Origin: CAJBVG01 sp943372995
GTDB lineage: Bacteria > Bacteroidota > Bacteroidia > Sphingobacteriales > Sphingobacteriaceae
Direction of reading: 5' to 3'
Assembly: GCA_943372995.1 (NCBI GenBank)
Contig: CALSAQ010000003.1
Location: forward strand, 248,001-312,000
Length of the DNA: 64,000 nucleotides
In this document: in pieces, positions 37,982 to 46,495 of the stretch
Layout: each line of letters begins with the position of its first letter
Position numbering within the stretch: the first letter of the stretch is position 1
Made by a program: the position numbers and the translations under genes
Notes under the pieces: generated by a model
Seen by the model: only the letters and a program-made list of their open reading frames with translations
Database searches by the model: none
Told to the model about the DNA's origin: nothing

Positions 37982-38896
37982 CTATTGGGCTTTCCCAAGG
38001 TAATATTCAGGAATTTCTATATTACTTATTTTTTTATATGTTATTTGCATATCATGGTCCTCATTACCTTTTAATTCATTCACAGAACTGAATTGTAGTT
38101 CATTTATTAAACAACGATTTACTCGTATATTTTTTTTCCGTAAGAGATTAATATATTCTTGCTCAAGTATTTTAACAAAAAAAATAGTTCTATTCATTGA
38201 ATTATATGAATAATGATTAATACGTGCTACTAAATTCCTTTGATTATTATTAACTTGATAATATAAATTTCCATCAATATAAACTTCTTCTTTCCCAACC
38301 TTCCCATCTGGATATATATGTTCATTCATCCAGCTTCCTTGTAATAACGACATATCGATAGAAATATTAAAGTCATTTGATTTCCTATTTAATTCTATTA
38401 ACTGAGAATTTGCATTTGAAATCTCAACAAGTAAGGCTTGTTTCTCTGTTTCGTAATCTAAAATCCTATCATTTAGATCCTTTCTTTCATTGTTTTCGAA
38501 TTCAATAAAAGCTCTTTCAGAATTTTCATGTTTTTTGATAATTTCTAAATAATTTTTACCAGGTATACTATCCTTTCCTGTAATGAATAACGAAATTTTG
38601 TTGTATAAAACCGAACTTATATCAGATATTGCATTTATTAAAACTTTCAAAAAAGGATATAAGATGGTATATCCCAATGCATAAACAAGTGGCTGATTAA
38701 TCGCTTTTGATCGGTCTAATATATGGTTGGATATAAAGCTTATATAGTTACCCTCAACTAACTCTGTTTTATTCATAAACAAAATCGCAATAGGAATTTC
38801 CCAATTAATTAATAACCATGAGATAAGGAAAGAGAAAATAAAAGGGCTTGTTAGTCTTTCCCTAATTAATACGCTAAGTGATTTTATTTGATCCAT
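37982..38896 (-). CDS. Membrane protein with coiled coil and C-terminal beta domain, unknown function
   Basis: The 304-residue protein has two transmembrane helices in the first third (SPFIFSFLISWLLINWEIPI, about 17-40; LVYALGYTILYPFLKVLINA, about 70-95). A charged coiled coil follows at about 120-175 (ENNERKDLNDRILDYETEKQ). The C-terminal 115 residues are beta-rich (SWMNEHIYPDGKVGKEEVYI), perhaps lipocalin-like. I recall similar N-termini in proteins of defence islands but cannot name a family. It lies 39 bp upstream of the HEPN gene on the same strand, which suggests they work together. Confidence 0.6.
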   Translation of the reverse strand: MDQIKSLSVLIRERLTSPFIFSFLISWLLINWEIPIAILFMNKTELVEGNYISFISNHILDRSKAINQPLVYALGYTILYPFLKVLINAISDISSVLYNKISLFITGKDSIPGKNYLEIIKKHENSERAFIEFENNERKDLNDRILDYETEKQALLVEISNANSQLIELNRKSNDFNISIDMSLLQGSWMNEHIYPDGKVGKEEVYIDGNLYYQVNNNQRNLVARINHYSYNSMNRTIFFVKILEQEYINLLRKKNIRVNRCLINELQFSSVNELKGNEDHDMQITYKKISNIEIPEYYLGKAQ

Positions 38897-39063
38897 ATAT
38901 AATATTATTGGGGGTAATGTTATGAATATCTAATATACAATATAAGGAATTATTTCTTTACCACCCTTTTACTAAGAACAGGCTATTTTATAACTAAGTG
39001 GGCTTAGGAATACTTTTTCGAGGGTGTAGTCGTAGTCTGGTTCAGGCTCGAACCTATTCATCC

Positions 39064-40632
39064 TTAATAATGATCGGGATCATAGCCTAAAGGTTTAATG
39101 ATATTTGCTTTCAAACGAGAAAAATAATCATAATCATCACCGTTGCCATTCCCTGATCGATGAGGTATTTTATCAAATTCATTCCATGCAGAGTTTAATA
39201 ATTGATAATATTGATGGTCGTGGGTAATTTGGGGTGATGGACTCAATAACAAGGCTTCTATTCTTGCCCTGACATTTTCCGTTTGCTCATTCTCTTCAAG
39301 AGCACAATAATAATTAAGAATTCTGTCGAGAAGTTCAATTTTAAATTCGTTTTTGATGGAATTGGAGTCTGTTATTTCATGAACAATTGGCCCGAAAATT
39401 CCTAATATATCGTGATATTTGTTTTCATCATTAGTTTCATTAGATATTTCGAGCCATAGGAAAATATTTGCTAATATCGTGTCAACTAATTTATTAGCAT
39501 TTGAATTAACATCAATATCGAATTCGTCTTTAGATAATAATTCTAATAATTCCCTTATCATATGCCAATAATAACTTGGCCAAAAATTCTCACCCTCATA
39601 CTTTTTTATTATAGCTTCAATAATCATTATTTTAAAAAATGTTATTGAAATGTAAGCCCTGAATTCCCATAAGAATTGCTCATCTCTATACTCTTCAAGA
39701 AGTTTACTATTCTTTTTTAATCCCTCTTCTTGAATTTCAAGTATTGCTTCTTCTCCGAAGGACAGCCATATGCTAATTGCTTGCGCTACTGACAGGTCTT
39801 TTAGTAAAGAACCGACAATCTTATTTTCTTCAAAAAAAAGATCTGGTTGGCCGTAGTCGTGATTTTGACTTTCTTTTAATTCTTTAATCAACCAAAAATT
39901 CTTGTGCTTGATTAATTCTCGAAAGAACGAGTTCCCTAAATCATCAGGGAAGAATCTTCTTTTTTCCAATTTGAAAGCACTAATTATTTTTGCGAATATG
40001 TAGGGCCTTTGGTTTGAAGCGAGAACAATAAATGCTGGATTATTAAAAACACCTCTTAAGACATGACTGGCATAAGAAGCTCTATTTTGGTACGAATGTG
40101 GGAATATATTTCTCACAATATTTGCAATAAATGTTTTTGATTTTTCTTTAAAAGTTGGAGCTTTTCTTAAATATGGTTCATCTAAATCAGCACGGTTGAA
40201 GACGCTTTTAGAAATAAATTTTGTGATATCGTTAACATGATATTTTTCCATGAGATCAATCAGAAATTGTATTTCGTTATTCTCAATTAGGCTTTGATAA
40301 TAGGCCTTTATTTTTTCAATTTTATAATTTGGATAAAATGAGTACCAAATTTTATAAAAAAAGTAAATTAAAGTAGAGAGTGCGATTAAATATGCCCAAT
40401 GCTTTGGGTTTGCAAGACCAAAACTTTCGAAATAAAGTTGAGGTATATATATACTCAGAGAAAAGAAACCATCGTAGAAAGTAAAATAATTAATAAGCAA
40501 AAAAGCTATTGCAAAAACGAGATAATCTAATAAATGCAGCTTCAGCAGTAGGTGTTTTCTATTTTTTTCATTTAGTATTGCTACAATAGCTATAACTAAG
40601 GTTACTAGGGTTATAATATCACTTGTTGTCAT
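39064..40632 (-). CDS. Membrane-anchored alpha-helical protein of unknown function
   Basis: The 522-residue protein has three or four N-terminal membrane helices (IITLVTLVIAIVAIL; LLDYLVFAIAFLLINYF; HWAYLIALSTLIYFFYKIWY) and a cytoplasmic helical body of about 420 residues, rich in E, L and K, with no motif I recognise. It is bracketed by TTTACTAA-type arm motifs at 38956-38976 and 40721, so it may be a single-gene cargo block. By eye it is as AT-rich as the neighbouring HEPN gene. A role in defence is a guess from location. Confidence 0.6.
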   Translation of the reverse strand: MTTSDIITLVTLVIAIVAILNEKNRKHLLLKLHLLDYLVFAIAFLLINYFTFYDGFFSLSIYIPQLYFESFGLANPKHWAYLIALSTLIYFFYKIWYSFYPNYKIEKIKAYYQSLIENNEIQFLIDLMEKYHVNDITKFISKSVFNRADLDEPYLRKAPTFKEKSKTFIANIVRNIFPHSYQNRASYASHVLRGVFNNPAFIVLASNQRPYIFAKIISAFKLEKRRFFPDDLGNSFFRELIKHKNFWLIKELKESQNHDYGQPDLFFEENKIVGSLLKDLSVAQAISIWLSFGEEAILEIQEEGLKKNSKLLEEYRDEQFLWEFRAYISITFFKIMIIEAIIKKYEGENFWPSYYWHMIRELLELLSKDEFDIDVNSNANKLVDTILANIFLWLEISNETNDENKYHDILGIFGPIVHEITDSNSIKNEFKIELLDRILNYYCALEENEQTENVRARIEALLLSPSPQITHDHQYYQLLNSAWNEFDKIPHRSGNGNGDDYDYFSRLKANIIKPLGYDPDHY

Positions 40633-40720
40633 TTGATAATACTGTTTACTCTAATATATGTATCATTAACTAAAATGATTTTCAAGAATTATTAACAAGT
40701 AAACTAGTTCTCTAATTTTT

Positions 40721-40856
40721 CTTTACTAACCTTTTACTAAGTTGTCACACCCAAAAACAAAAATGCCCTTACTGATATCAGAAAGGACATTCGAAAGATG
40801 TATGTAGTAGCCCGTAGGGGATTTTTGCCTTCGGCTAAGTTCACCCTTAGGCTCAG
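40721..40856 (+). repeat. 136-bp direct repeat with tRNA-Glu 3'-end core (att-like), copy 1
   Basis: The repeat matches 44172-44307 over its full 136 bp. It contains a TTTACTAA pair, a hairpin (AATGCCCTT...CTGATATCAG...AAGGACATT) and, at 40808-40820, the 13-bp TAGCCCGTAGGGG that equals the 3' end of the tRNA-Glu gene at 44446-44458. It is an attachment-site-like remnant. Confidence 0.8.
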
Positions 40857-40901
40857 TGCTTCGACTTCGCTCAGCAACCACAAACTAACTCAAACAAAAA
40901 A

Positions 40902-40922
40902 GGCTTCAACATAGTTGAAGCC
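40902..40922 (-). terminator. Intrinsic terminator on the minus strand
   Basis: A 9-bp stem GGCTTCAAC/GTTGAAGCC with a 3-nt loop is followed on the minus strand by a T-tract (A's at 40895-40901). It would stop transcripts coming from the IS110 remnant side. Confidence 0.75.
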
Positions 40923-40966
40923 TCATCAGCATACTAGCATATTAACACACTAGCATATTAGTTTTG

Positions 40967-40979
40967 TAGCCCGTAGGGG
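40967..40979 (+). repeat. tRNA-Glu 3'-end fragment (att core-like), extra copy
   Basis: TAGCCCGTAGGGG here matches tRNA-Glu positions 44446-44458 exactly. It lies 159 bp from the copy at 40808, so two att-like cores stand side by side, followed at 41065-41116 by the TGTGCCATGG/TTTACTAA motif. Confidence 0.75.
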
Positions 40980-41057
40980 GCCGTAATAATAGGTGTCTTA
41001 TGGCATATAATGACGCTTCCTGGCACAAGAAAAGGGGATTGAATAATTTGAAAAAAG

Positions 41058-41312
41058 TTAAAAGTGTGCCATGATGTGCCATGGTGTAACCTTTTCCTTT
41101 ACTAAGGCTTTACTAAATTGGAAATAGTTTAAAGTAATATTAGAACAAGACACAAGAAAATTCTTAGAAACACATTCAAACAATACAACAGCTTTAGGCG
41201 GAATTGTCATTCGCTTATGATCAGAAATATCTATTCTCATATGATTTGCTTTTTTTTTGTGAATGTCCATCCCAATGTATAACTTAGATAAAGCAGCAAT
41301 AATTGTTGCCAT
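41058..41312 (-). mobile_element. IS110-family transposase N-terminal remnant
   Basis: The first 52 codons from ATG 41312 read LYIGMDIHKKKANHMRIDIS and DHKRMTIPPKAVVLFECVSKNF, the start of an IS110-type DEDD transposase (D of GMDIHKK is the first catalytic Asp). After about 41156 the resemblance stops and the frame runs into the att-like motif. Only a dead N-terminus remains. The 270 bp upstream (41313-41588) would include the left end of the element. Confidence 0.75.
41065..41116 (+). repeat. Arm-like motif, second copy
   Basis: It repeats 31893-31942 almost exactly: TGTGCCATGATGTGCCATGG, then TTTACTAAGGCTTTACTAA. It lies just past the att core at 40967, at the end of the IS110 remnant. Confidence 0.6.
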
Positions 41313-41588
41313 AACTTATATTTTTTGGTGATTTATGAATTAAAGTATTGTCACAAATTTATTGTTGGAATATTTGCTGTTGCTTTTACCTTTCTGATTT
41401 GCATCAGGCGTGGCAAAGTGCAAACTAGAAGCTTAGTGTCAGGTTCAGCCCTAGGTGACAGTTTTGATCTTCTAAGTCCGATTCTTCGTCAAAACGATAT
41501 AGCCAATTTTCAAAAACCTACATTTCAAATTAAACCATATATAATAAGGACAGTCAAAAAAATAGCTAACCAAAACAATTAACTCATA

Positions 41589-42527
41589 ATGAAAAAATTT
41601 AATGTATCACTCGTAGCAAGTTTTCTCATTCTTTTAGTTTCAATAATTACAAATTCTAGTTGTAATAAATCTAATGAAGAAAATGTTGTAACGCCTATAT
41701 CTGAAACACCAGACTTAACCAAATTGCCTTTTGGCGGCAAAGCAACATACAAAATATTGATTAGAAACCAAGGAGATCCAAACCCTGATTTTCTTTCTTT
41801 ATGGTTGTGCGGACTTCCTTCTAATGGAGCTGGTGCAAATGATGCTGCAGACTGGACAAATCCTGATGGGACTTGGGATTATACCAAGAAACCTCAAGTT
41901 GAAGGAAACGTAATTTGGACTTCTGAATTTAAAATTACGTTAGATGGTAATGGCAATCGTGTATTATCAGGCAATGGTTTACCCAATCATCCGACTGGTA
42001 TATTTCCTATACAACAAGGTACTTTAGCTTGGAACTATGATAAAAACCCTAATATAATTTCTCCTCAACCATTAAGTTTTACAATTCCTGCAATGCCCCA
42101 AGAAGCCGCTACCAAATCTTGTGTAGGATTTGGTCCTGCTGGATATTCCTTAACTGGAAGTGCAATTTACCATGGTGCTTCAACTCTTGGCACAGATGCG
42201 GCTGCTCACGAAATGTTAGATAGATTTGGAGGACATACGGATGGTACGGAAAGATATCACTATCATTTTCCATCAAAAGATTTACAAGACCATATACACC
42301 AACATTCATCTGGACATTCTGCTATTATGGGATATATGCTGGATGGTTTTGGAATTTATGGTCCTTATGGAGAGAGCGGAGAATTATTAAAATCAGCAGA
42401 TTTAGACGAATGTCATGGTCACAAACATCCAGTAATGTGGGATGGGCAAATGATTGACATTTATCATTATCATTGGACTTATGATTTTCCATATAATATA
42501 GGTGCTTATAAAGGAACACCTCAATAA
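41589..42527 (+). CDS. YHYH-domain lipoprotein
   Basis: The 312-residue protein has a lipoprotein signal (ITNSSCNK, C25) and the YHYH family pattern: HYHFPSKD after YHYH (223-226), a second YHYH (292-295), and GYMLDGFGIYGPYG between them. The histidine cluster HDHIHQHSSGHS-like region (233-243) and CHGHKHP suggest metal binding. The protein faces the periplasm or cell surface. It is followed 18 bp later by a sulfatase, and such YHYH genes often accompany sulfatases, so a role in sulfated-polymer use is inferred. Confidence 0.85.
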   Translation: MKKFNVSLVASFLILLVSIITNSSCNKSNEENVVTPISETPDLTKLPFGGKATYKILIRNQGDPNPDFLSLWLCGLPSNGAGANDAADWTNPDGTWDYTKKPQVEGNVIWTSEFKITLDGNGNRVLSGNGLPNHPTGIFPIQQGTLAWNYDKNPNIISPQPLSFTIPAMPQEAATKSCVGFGPAGYSLTGSAIYHGASTLGTDAAAHEMLDRFGGHTDGTERYHYHFPSKDLQDHIHQHSSGHSAIMGYMLDGFGIYGPYGESGELLKSADLDECHGHKHPVMWDGQMIDIYHYHWTYDFPYNIGAYKGTPQ

Positions 42528-42545
42528 GAATCTTAGCAAAGATAT

Positions 42546-43841
42546 ATGTTTAAATTAAAATATTTCGTCGCACTATCAATACTTTCTTTCCTCATCTTTT
42601 CTTGCTCAAAAGATAAGGAAGCTACTGTTATTTCTCCTACAACAAGTACACCAAACATACTTTTGATTATTGCGGATGATTTGGGAAAAGATGCTATAAA
42701 AGGTTATCAAGAAGGTAGTATAAAACCAAACACTCCAAATATTGATGCAATTAGGAATAATGGTTTATTGTTTACTAATTTTTGGACTAATCCGACTTGT
42801 ACACCTACTAGATCTTCTATTATTACTGGCAAATATGGCTATCGTACAGGTGTAAAAGGAGTTGGTGATGTATTAAATTCTTCAGAAACCGTGCTTCAAA
42901 AATATATAAATAATAATACAGGGAATAAATATGCAACTGCAGTAGTTGGTAAATGGCATCTTTCTGGAAATAGCACTGGTTTTAATCCTGAAACTTTCGG
43001 TATTGATTATTACGCAGGATTAATTCGTGGTGCTGTGGATGACTATTATCAATGGCAACTCACAGAAGATGGTACAACCAATCAACAAGCAACATACATA
43101 ACAGAAAAATTTACAGATTTAGCTATTAATTGGGTAAATACCCAAAGTAAACCTTGGTTTCTTTGGTTAGCTTATAATGCTCCACACACACCATTTCACG
43201 TTCCACCAAGCAATATGCACAATCAAGGAAACTTGCCTGCATACACTAACAGTATGGATGCAACTCCTTATTTTATGGCAGCTATAGAAGCGATGGATTA
43301 TCAAATTGGACGTTTTTTAGCAAATATTCCTGCAGATGAAAAAGAAAACACAATAATAATTTTTTTGGGAGATAATGGTACTACAAATCTTGTAGCTCAA
43401 AGCCCGTATTCAAGCACAAAAGTAAAAAACACTTTATATCAAGGCGGTATAAACACGCCTTTATTTATCTCAGGAAAAGGAGTTTCAAGAACTGGAACAG
43501 ACAACCAGTTATTAGTTGCATCTGATCTCTTTACAACTATTGCCCAAATTGCAGGTGTAAATGTAAATGAGTATAACGATAGTAAAAGTTTTAGATCTTT
43601 ATTTTCACAATCTAGCAGTATTCGGAATTATCAGTATTCAGAACTAAAAGACGGAACAGTTGAGTTGTGGACAATTAGTAATGGCACTTACAAATTATTA
43701 ATTAAAAACTCTGGTAATGAAATGTATAATTTGATTAATGACCCTTATGAAAATAATAATTTACTGAATGGAGCACTATCCACTGCAGAACAGAATGCAA
43801 AAACATTATTAGAAACTGAATTAAATTTAATAAGAAACTAA
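42546..43841 (+). CDS. Arylsulfatase-like lipoprotein (formylglycine sulfatase)
   Basis: The 431-residue protein has a lipoprotein signal (FLIFSCSK, C20), the sulfatase opening PNILLIIADDLGKD (metal-binding D44-D45), and the formylglycine motif C85-T-P-T-R89 (C-x-P-x-R) followed by SSIITGKYGYRTG. FVVGKWHL-like VVGKWHLSG and IFLGDNGTTN complete the active site. It hydrolyses sulfate esters, probably on a polysaccharide, at the cell surface, and needs a maturase that is not in this window. It is coupled to the YHYH gene and is the last gene of that unit; an 18-bp-stem hairpin follows. Confidence 0.92.
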   Translation: MFKLKYFVALSILSFLIFSCSKDKEATVISPTTSTPNILLIIADDLGKDAIKGYQEGSIKPNTPNIDAIRNNGLLFTNFWTNPTCTPTRSSIITGKYGYRTGVKGVGDVLNSSETVLQKYINNNTGNKYATAVVGKWHLSGNSTGFNPETFGIDYYAGLIRGAVDDYYQWQLTEDGTTNQQATYITEKFTDLAINWVNTQSKPWFLWLAYNAPHTPFHVPPSNMHNQGNLPAYTNSMDATPYFMAAIEAMDYQIGRFLANIPADEKENTIIIFLGDNGTTNLVAQSPYSSTKVKNTLYQGGINTPLFISGKGVSRTGTDNQLLVASDLFTTIAQIAGVNVNEYNDSKSFRSLFSQSSSIRNYQYSELKDGTVELWTISNGTYKLLIKNSGNEMYNLINDPYENNNLLNGALSTAEQNAKTLLETELNLIRN

Positions 43842-43858
43842 AAAATAGCTACAACAGC

Positions 43859-43901
43859 TGTCTTGTCCTGAAATAGCTTTACACTATTTCAGGACAAGAC
43901 A
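43859..43901. terminator. 18-bp perfect hairpin after the sulfatase gene
   Basis: TGTCTTGTCCTGAAATAG (43859-43876) and its exact complement (43884-43901) flank a 7-nt loop. It begins 18 bp after the sulfatase stop. It also overlaps the end of a minus-strand broken frame, so it could be an element end. Confidence 0.7.
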
Positions 43902-44056
43902 TACCAATCATTTTTATCAATTCCGTGAATTTTTGACTTTGCTTCTAATAAGAAAATCTGTTCATTTAAGTCAGAACATTTTACTTCAAAAGTCATTGAA
44001 TCAAATGCTATACGCTAAGCTTGGTCTAATAAAGTGTCTGTTTTTGCATTTTTCAT
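43889..44056 (-). pseudogene. Broken small open frame, origin unknown
   Basis: From ATG 44056 the minus strand encodes MKNAKTDTLLDQA, a TAG, then RIAFDSMTFEVKCSDLNEQI and FLLEAKSKIHGIDKNDWYVL before a TGA at 43889. The in-frame TAG follows DQA, where W (TGG) would be one base away. Its tail runs into the hairpin arm at 43884-43901. I do not recognise the family; an IS-encoded accessory protein is possible. The neighbouring 44057-44171 is featureless. Confidence 0.35.
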
Positions 44057-44171
44057 AAATTAATAGATGTATATTTTTAATATGCAATTTACGAATTTAA
44101 CTCCTTGAGTTTCTTTTCCTTTTTCCACAGAATGTTGAACAACACTCTCCAATTTTTTCAAACTACACTTC

Positions 44172-44307
44172 CTTTACTAACCTTTTACTAAGTTGGCACA
44201 CTAGAAAACAAAAATGCCCTTCCTGATATCAGAAAGGGCATTCGTAAGATGTATGTAGTAGCCCGTAGGGGATTTTTGCCTTCGGCTAAGTTCACCCTTA
44301 GGCTCAG
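44172..44307 (+). repeat. 136-bp direct repeat with tRNA-Glu 3'-end core (att-like), copy 2
   Basis: The partner of 40721-40856, with core TAGCCCGTAGGGG at 44259-44271. Its hairpin is better preserved (AATGCCCTT ... AAGGGCATT around CTGATATCAG). It lies about 175 bp from the tRNA-Glu 3' end and with copy 1 brackets the YHYH/sulfatase block. Confidence 0.8.
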
Positions 44308-44371
44308 CAAGGAATCAAAGCGCGTTGTCCGCCTTCAGCGTCCAACACTCATTCGCGAGCTAAATAAAAAA

Positions 44372-44399
44372 AAGCGAGCTAATTTTATTTAGCTCGCTT
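44372..44399 (-). terminator. Intrinsic terminator downstream of tRNA-Glu
   Basis: AAGCGAGCTAA (44372-44382) pairs with TTAGCTCGCTT (44389-44399), and on the minus strand a run of T's follows (44364-44371). It sits 47 bp beyond the tRNA-Glu 3' end in the direction of transcription. Confidence 0.8.
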
Positions 44400-44445
44400 C
44401 ATTCGTTTTTTGCGCTTTGTTTCTCAAAAACGCTTTGATCATCTG

Positions 44446-44517
44446 TAGCCCGTAGGGGAATCGAACCCCTGTTTGAAGAATGAAAATCTCCTGTCCTAAC
44501 CCCTAGACGAACGGGCC
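44446..44517 (-). tRNA. tRNA-Glu (anticodon UUC)
   Basis: The minus strand folds as a tRNA: acceptor GGCCCGT/ACGGGCT, D arm with GTCTAGGGGTTAGGAC, anticodon arm GGAGA-TTTTCAT-TCTTC with anticodon TTC, and T arm CAGGG-TTCGATT-CCCTA region. The discriminator is A, and CCA is not encoded. Its 3' 13 bp are repeated at 44259, 40967 and 40808, so it is the integration target of the adjacent island. A long protein-like frame at 44399-44599 is only its shadow. Confidence 0.95.
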
Positions 44518-44650
44518 ATCGCTGAACCAAACTCGTTTGGTATCGCTTTGGGACTGCAAAAGTAATATTTATATCATTGTTTGCAAATGTTTTTTTCAAA
44601 AAAAGAGAGAGAAAATGATGTTTTGCCTCAGAATCAATATTCTAGACTTT

Positions 44651-44860
44651 TCGTAACTCGTAATTCGTAGCTCGTACTTACTGGTGGCTGGTGGCTGGTG
44701 ACTAATTAATGGTGGCTGGTGACTGGTGACTAGTGAATAGTAGTGTATTTAGTAATAGTACGACTACGAGGTACGAGGTACGAACTACGAGGTACGAGGT
44801 ACGAGGTACGAACTACGAGTTACGAGCTACGAGTTCCAGTCACTAGTCACCAGTCACTAG
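44651..44860. repeat. Two interleaved inverted-repeat families (TCGTA/ACGAG and CTGGTGAC/GTCACTAG)
   Basis: The order is: TCGTAACTCGTA words (44651-44677), CTGGTGGCTGGTGACT words (44681-44740), ACGAGGTACGAG words (44758-44834), then CAGTCACTAGTCACCAG words (44836-44860). The first pairs with the third and the second with the fourth, so the pairing interleaves. The last block overlaps the 3' end of the M28 peptidase gene, and its codons supply the last residues. The words of the first family match the repeat at 10797-10884. Confidence 0.85.
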
Positions 44861-46414
44861 TTTACCAAGAAGCAGCCCTCCTGCTCCTTGCAGTTTTATT
44901 GTATACAAGCCTGCGGGTAGGTATTCTGTAAATAGATAGTGCTCCTCTCCTTTGGTGGCTGAACAATACTGTAGCTGTCCTTTGGCGTCGTATATCTGTA
45001 TTTCGGTAGCTCCAAACTCTTTTGTCCATTTTATACGTGCATGGGTACTAGCTGGATTGGGTGTAATGTTCATGGTATAGGCTATCTTTTTCTGTGTAAC
45101 AGCCCCTAGAACCTCTTGATTCATCATCGTGTCTATACTGGCAACACCTGCATGCATGGGTTTGGCTATTGAAGCCGCTGTTGCTAGGGTGGCCTTCACT
45201 ACATTTTGTATAAAACTGATGTTTAATGAGTCTATTACATCTAGTGCACTATGGTAGTTTTTATTCCTGAAATTAGCCCCATCGGTAAGCATCACAGCTG
45301 GGATGTCTGCATCCCAAAAGGCTGCATGATCGCTTCTTCGTAAATCGGGTGCAATAGTCGACTTACCCGGTGCCTTTACCGAAATTACTTTTAGCTCTGG
45401 TACGTATTTCTTCGCGCAGGCATTAAATGTATCTACTAATAGAGAGGAAGCCACATTACCCACATTGGTAATAAAATTTCCTCGGAAACTATCAGCCACT
45501 ACTTCATTATACGCTGCTGGAAATAACTGATTAAAACCCGCTGGTAATTTCTGTGATCCTGTTTTTTCCGAATAATACCCTATCATCTCGAAATTCAATA
45601 CGCCTACATTCTTTTCATTTAGATCTCTCCCATTTTTCACGTATTCTTTACTCCCTAATAATCCTAATTCTTCTAAATCGAAACCAATAAACTTTATGCT
45701 CTTATGAAATGGGAACTTACTCAAAATCCGTGAAGCTTCTAGCATACCCACCACCGCCGATAAATTATCGTCGGCACCCGGACCATTACTCACACAATCG
45801 TAATGTCCGTCGATAATGACGTGTTGGTTTGCTTGTGCATGCCCATTATGTGTTCCAATAAAATTTTGTGCTTGATACGATTGAAATTGAAAACTGTGTA
45901 CATCAAGCTCTAGTTGATCTCTATTAAATCTTGCCGTTAAGGTGTCTTTTATACTTTGCAACTTTTGCGAAGGAATAGTGTAATGCCTTGTTCCCACCAG
46001 CGAATCCATATCGGCCTTTAACCTGTTCGTATCTACTTGTGCAACTAAATCTGCAATATTAAATCCTTTTCGATCATCGGCAAAAACTTCAACTTTAATC
46101 TCTAAATTAAAACCATATATAATAGTATCATAATCGAAAGCAATCATTTTATTTTGACCTGGTAAATGTGGGTATCCAATATCTCCCGTTGCGGTAGAGG
46201 TATTATACATCCAGCTATTACCTTGTTTATTGGTAATGGCAAATAAAATTTCCAGACTGTCGTTCTCCGTATCGCTCACATCGAAATACACATACATCAT
46301 TCTATTCGCATCATCAATTTGTAAACGAATATTGCTTACAACTGGAGCGTTATTTTGAGCCATGCTCAATGATGATATAAACATTGCAAAGAGTAGAAGT
46401 ACTTTTCTCATCAT
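44843..46414 (-). CDS. Secreted M28-family metallopeptidase with T9SS signal
   Basis: The 523-residue protein has a signal peptide (MMRKVLLLFAMFISSLSMAQ), an N-terminal Ig-like beta domain (about 22-118), and an M28 peptidase domain at about 120-425. Zinc ligands and catalytic residues fit: H204-Y-D206, D215-D216, E248-E249, a late acidic residue near E275, and H in NYHSALDVID. A T9SS sorting domain ends it (MNITPNPASTHARIKW ... LPAGLYTIKLQG). The last residues VTGD and the stop lie inside a repeat element. It is probably an extracellular aminopeptidase. It is separated from the giant protein gene by a strong terminator. Confidence 0.92.
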   Translation of the reverse strand: MMRKVLLLFAMFISSLSMAQNNAPVVSNIRLQIDDANRMMYVYFDVSDTENDSLEILFAITNKQGNSWMYNTSTATGDIGYPHLPGQNKMIAFDYDTIIYGFNLEIKVEVFADDRKGFNIADLVAQVDTNRLKADMDSLVGTRHYTIPSQKLQSIKDTLTARFNRDQLELDVHSFQFQSYQAQNFIGTHNGHAQANQHVIIDGHYDCVSNGPGADDNLSAVVGMLEASRILSKFPFHKSIKFIGFDLEELGLLGSKEYVKNGRDLNEKNVGVLNFEMIGYYSEKTGSQKLPAGFNQLFPAAYNEVVADSFRGNFITNVGNVASSLLVDTFNACAKKYVPELKVISVKAPGKSTIAPDLRRSDHAAFWDADIPAVMLTDGANFRNKNYHSALDVIDSLNISFIQNVVKATLATAASIAKPMHAGVASIDTMMNQEVLGAVTQKKIAYTMNITPNPASTHARIKWTKEFGATEIQIYDAKGQLQYCSATKGEEHYLFTEYLPAGLYTIKLQGAGGLLLGKLVTGD

Positions 46415-46449
46415 ACATATTTTAGTCGTAACGCTAATATAATAAAAAA

Positions 46450-46467
46450 GGGCGCCCTGAGGCGCCC
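46450..46467 (-). terminator. Intrinsic terminator after the giant T9SS gene
   Basis: On the minus strand GGGCGCC/GGCGCCC (7-bp stem, 4-nt loop) is followed by a T-tract (A's at 46444-46449), 30 bp after the stop at 46496. The GC-rich stem stands out from the AT-rich surroundings. Confidence 0.9.
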
Positions 46468-46495
46468 AATCCTTACTAAATTTATTACAAACGTA

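Noticed and set aside
39027..39052. tRNA-like text (GGTTCAGGCTCGAACC)
   Set aside because: It forms a short hairpin but no acceptor or anticodon stem can be drawn, so it is not a tRNA.
41325..41582. 85-residue frame with a hydrophobic stretch before the YHYH gene
   Set aside because: No family is recognised, and it lies in the flank of an IS110 remnant; a real start and function cannot be supported.
44399..44599. 66-residue frame over the tRNA-Glu gene
   Set aside because: It is the antisense or same-strand shadow of the tRNA and has no family resemblance.
44743..44931. 62-residue frame of LRGTRYEL repeats
   Set aside because: It is a translation of the ACGAGGTACG repeat words, not a gene.
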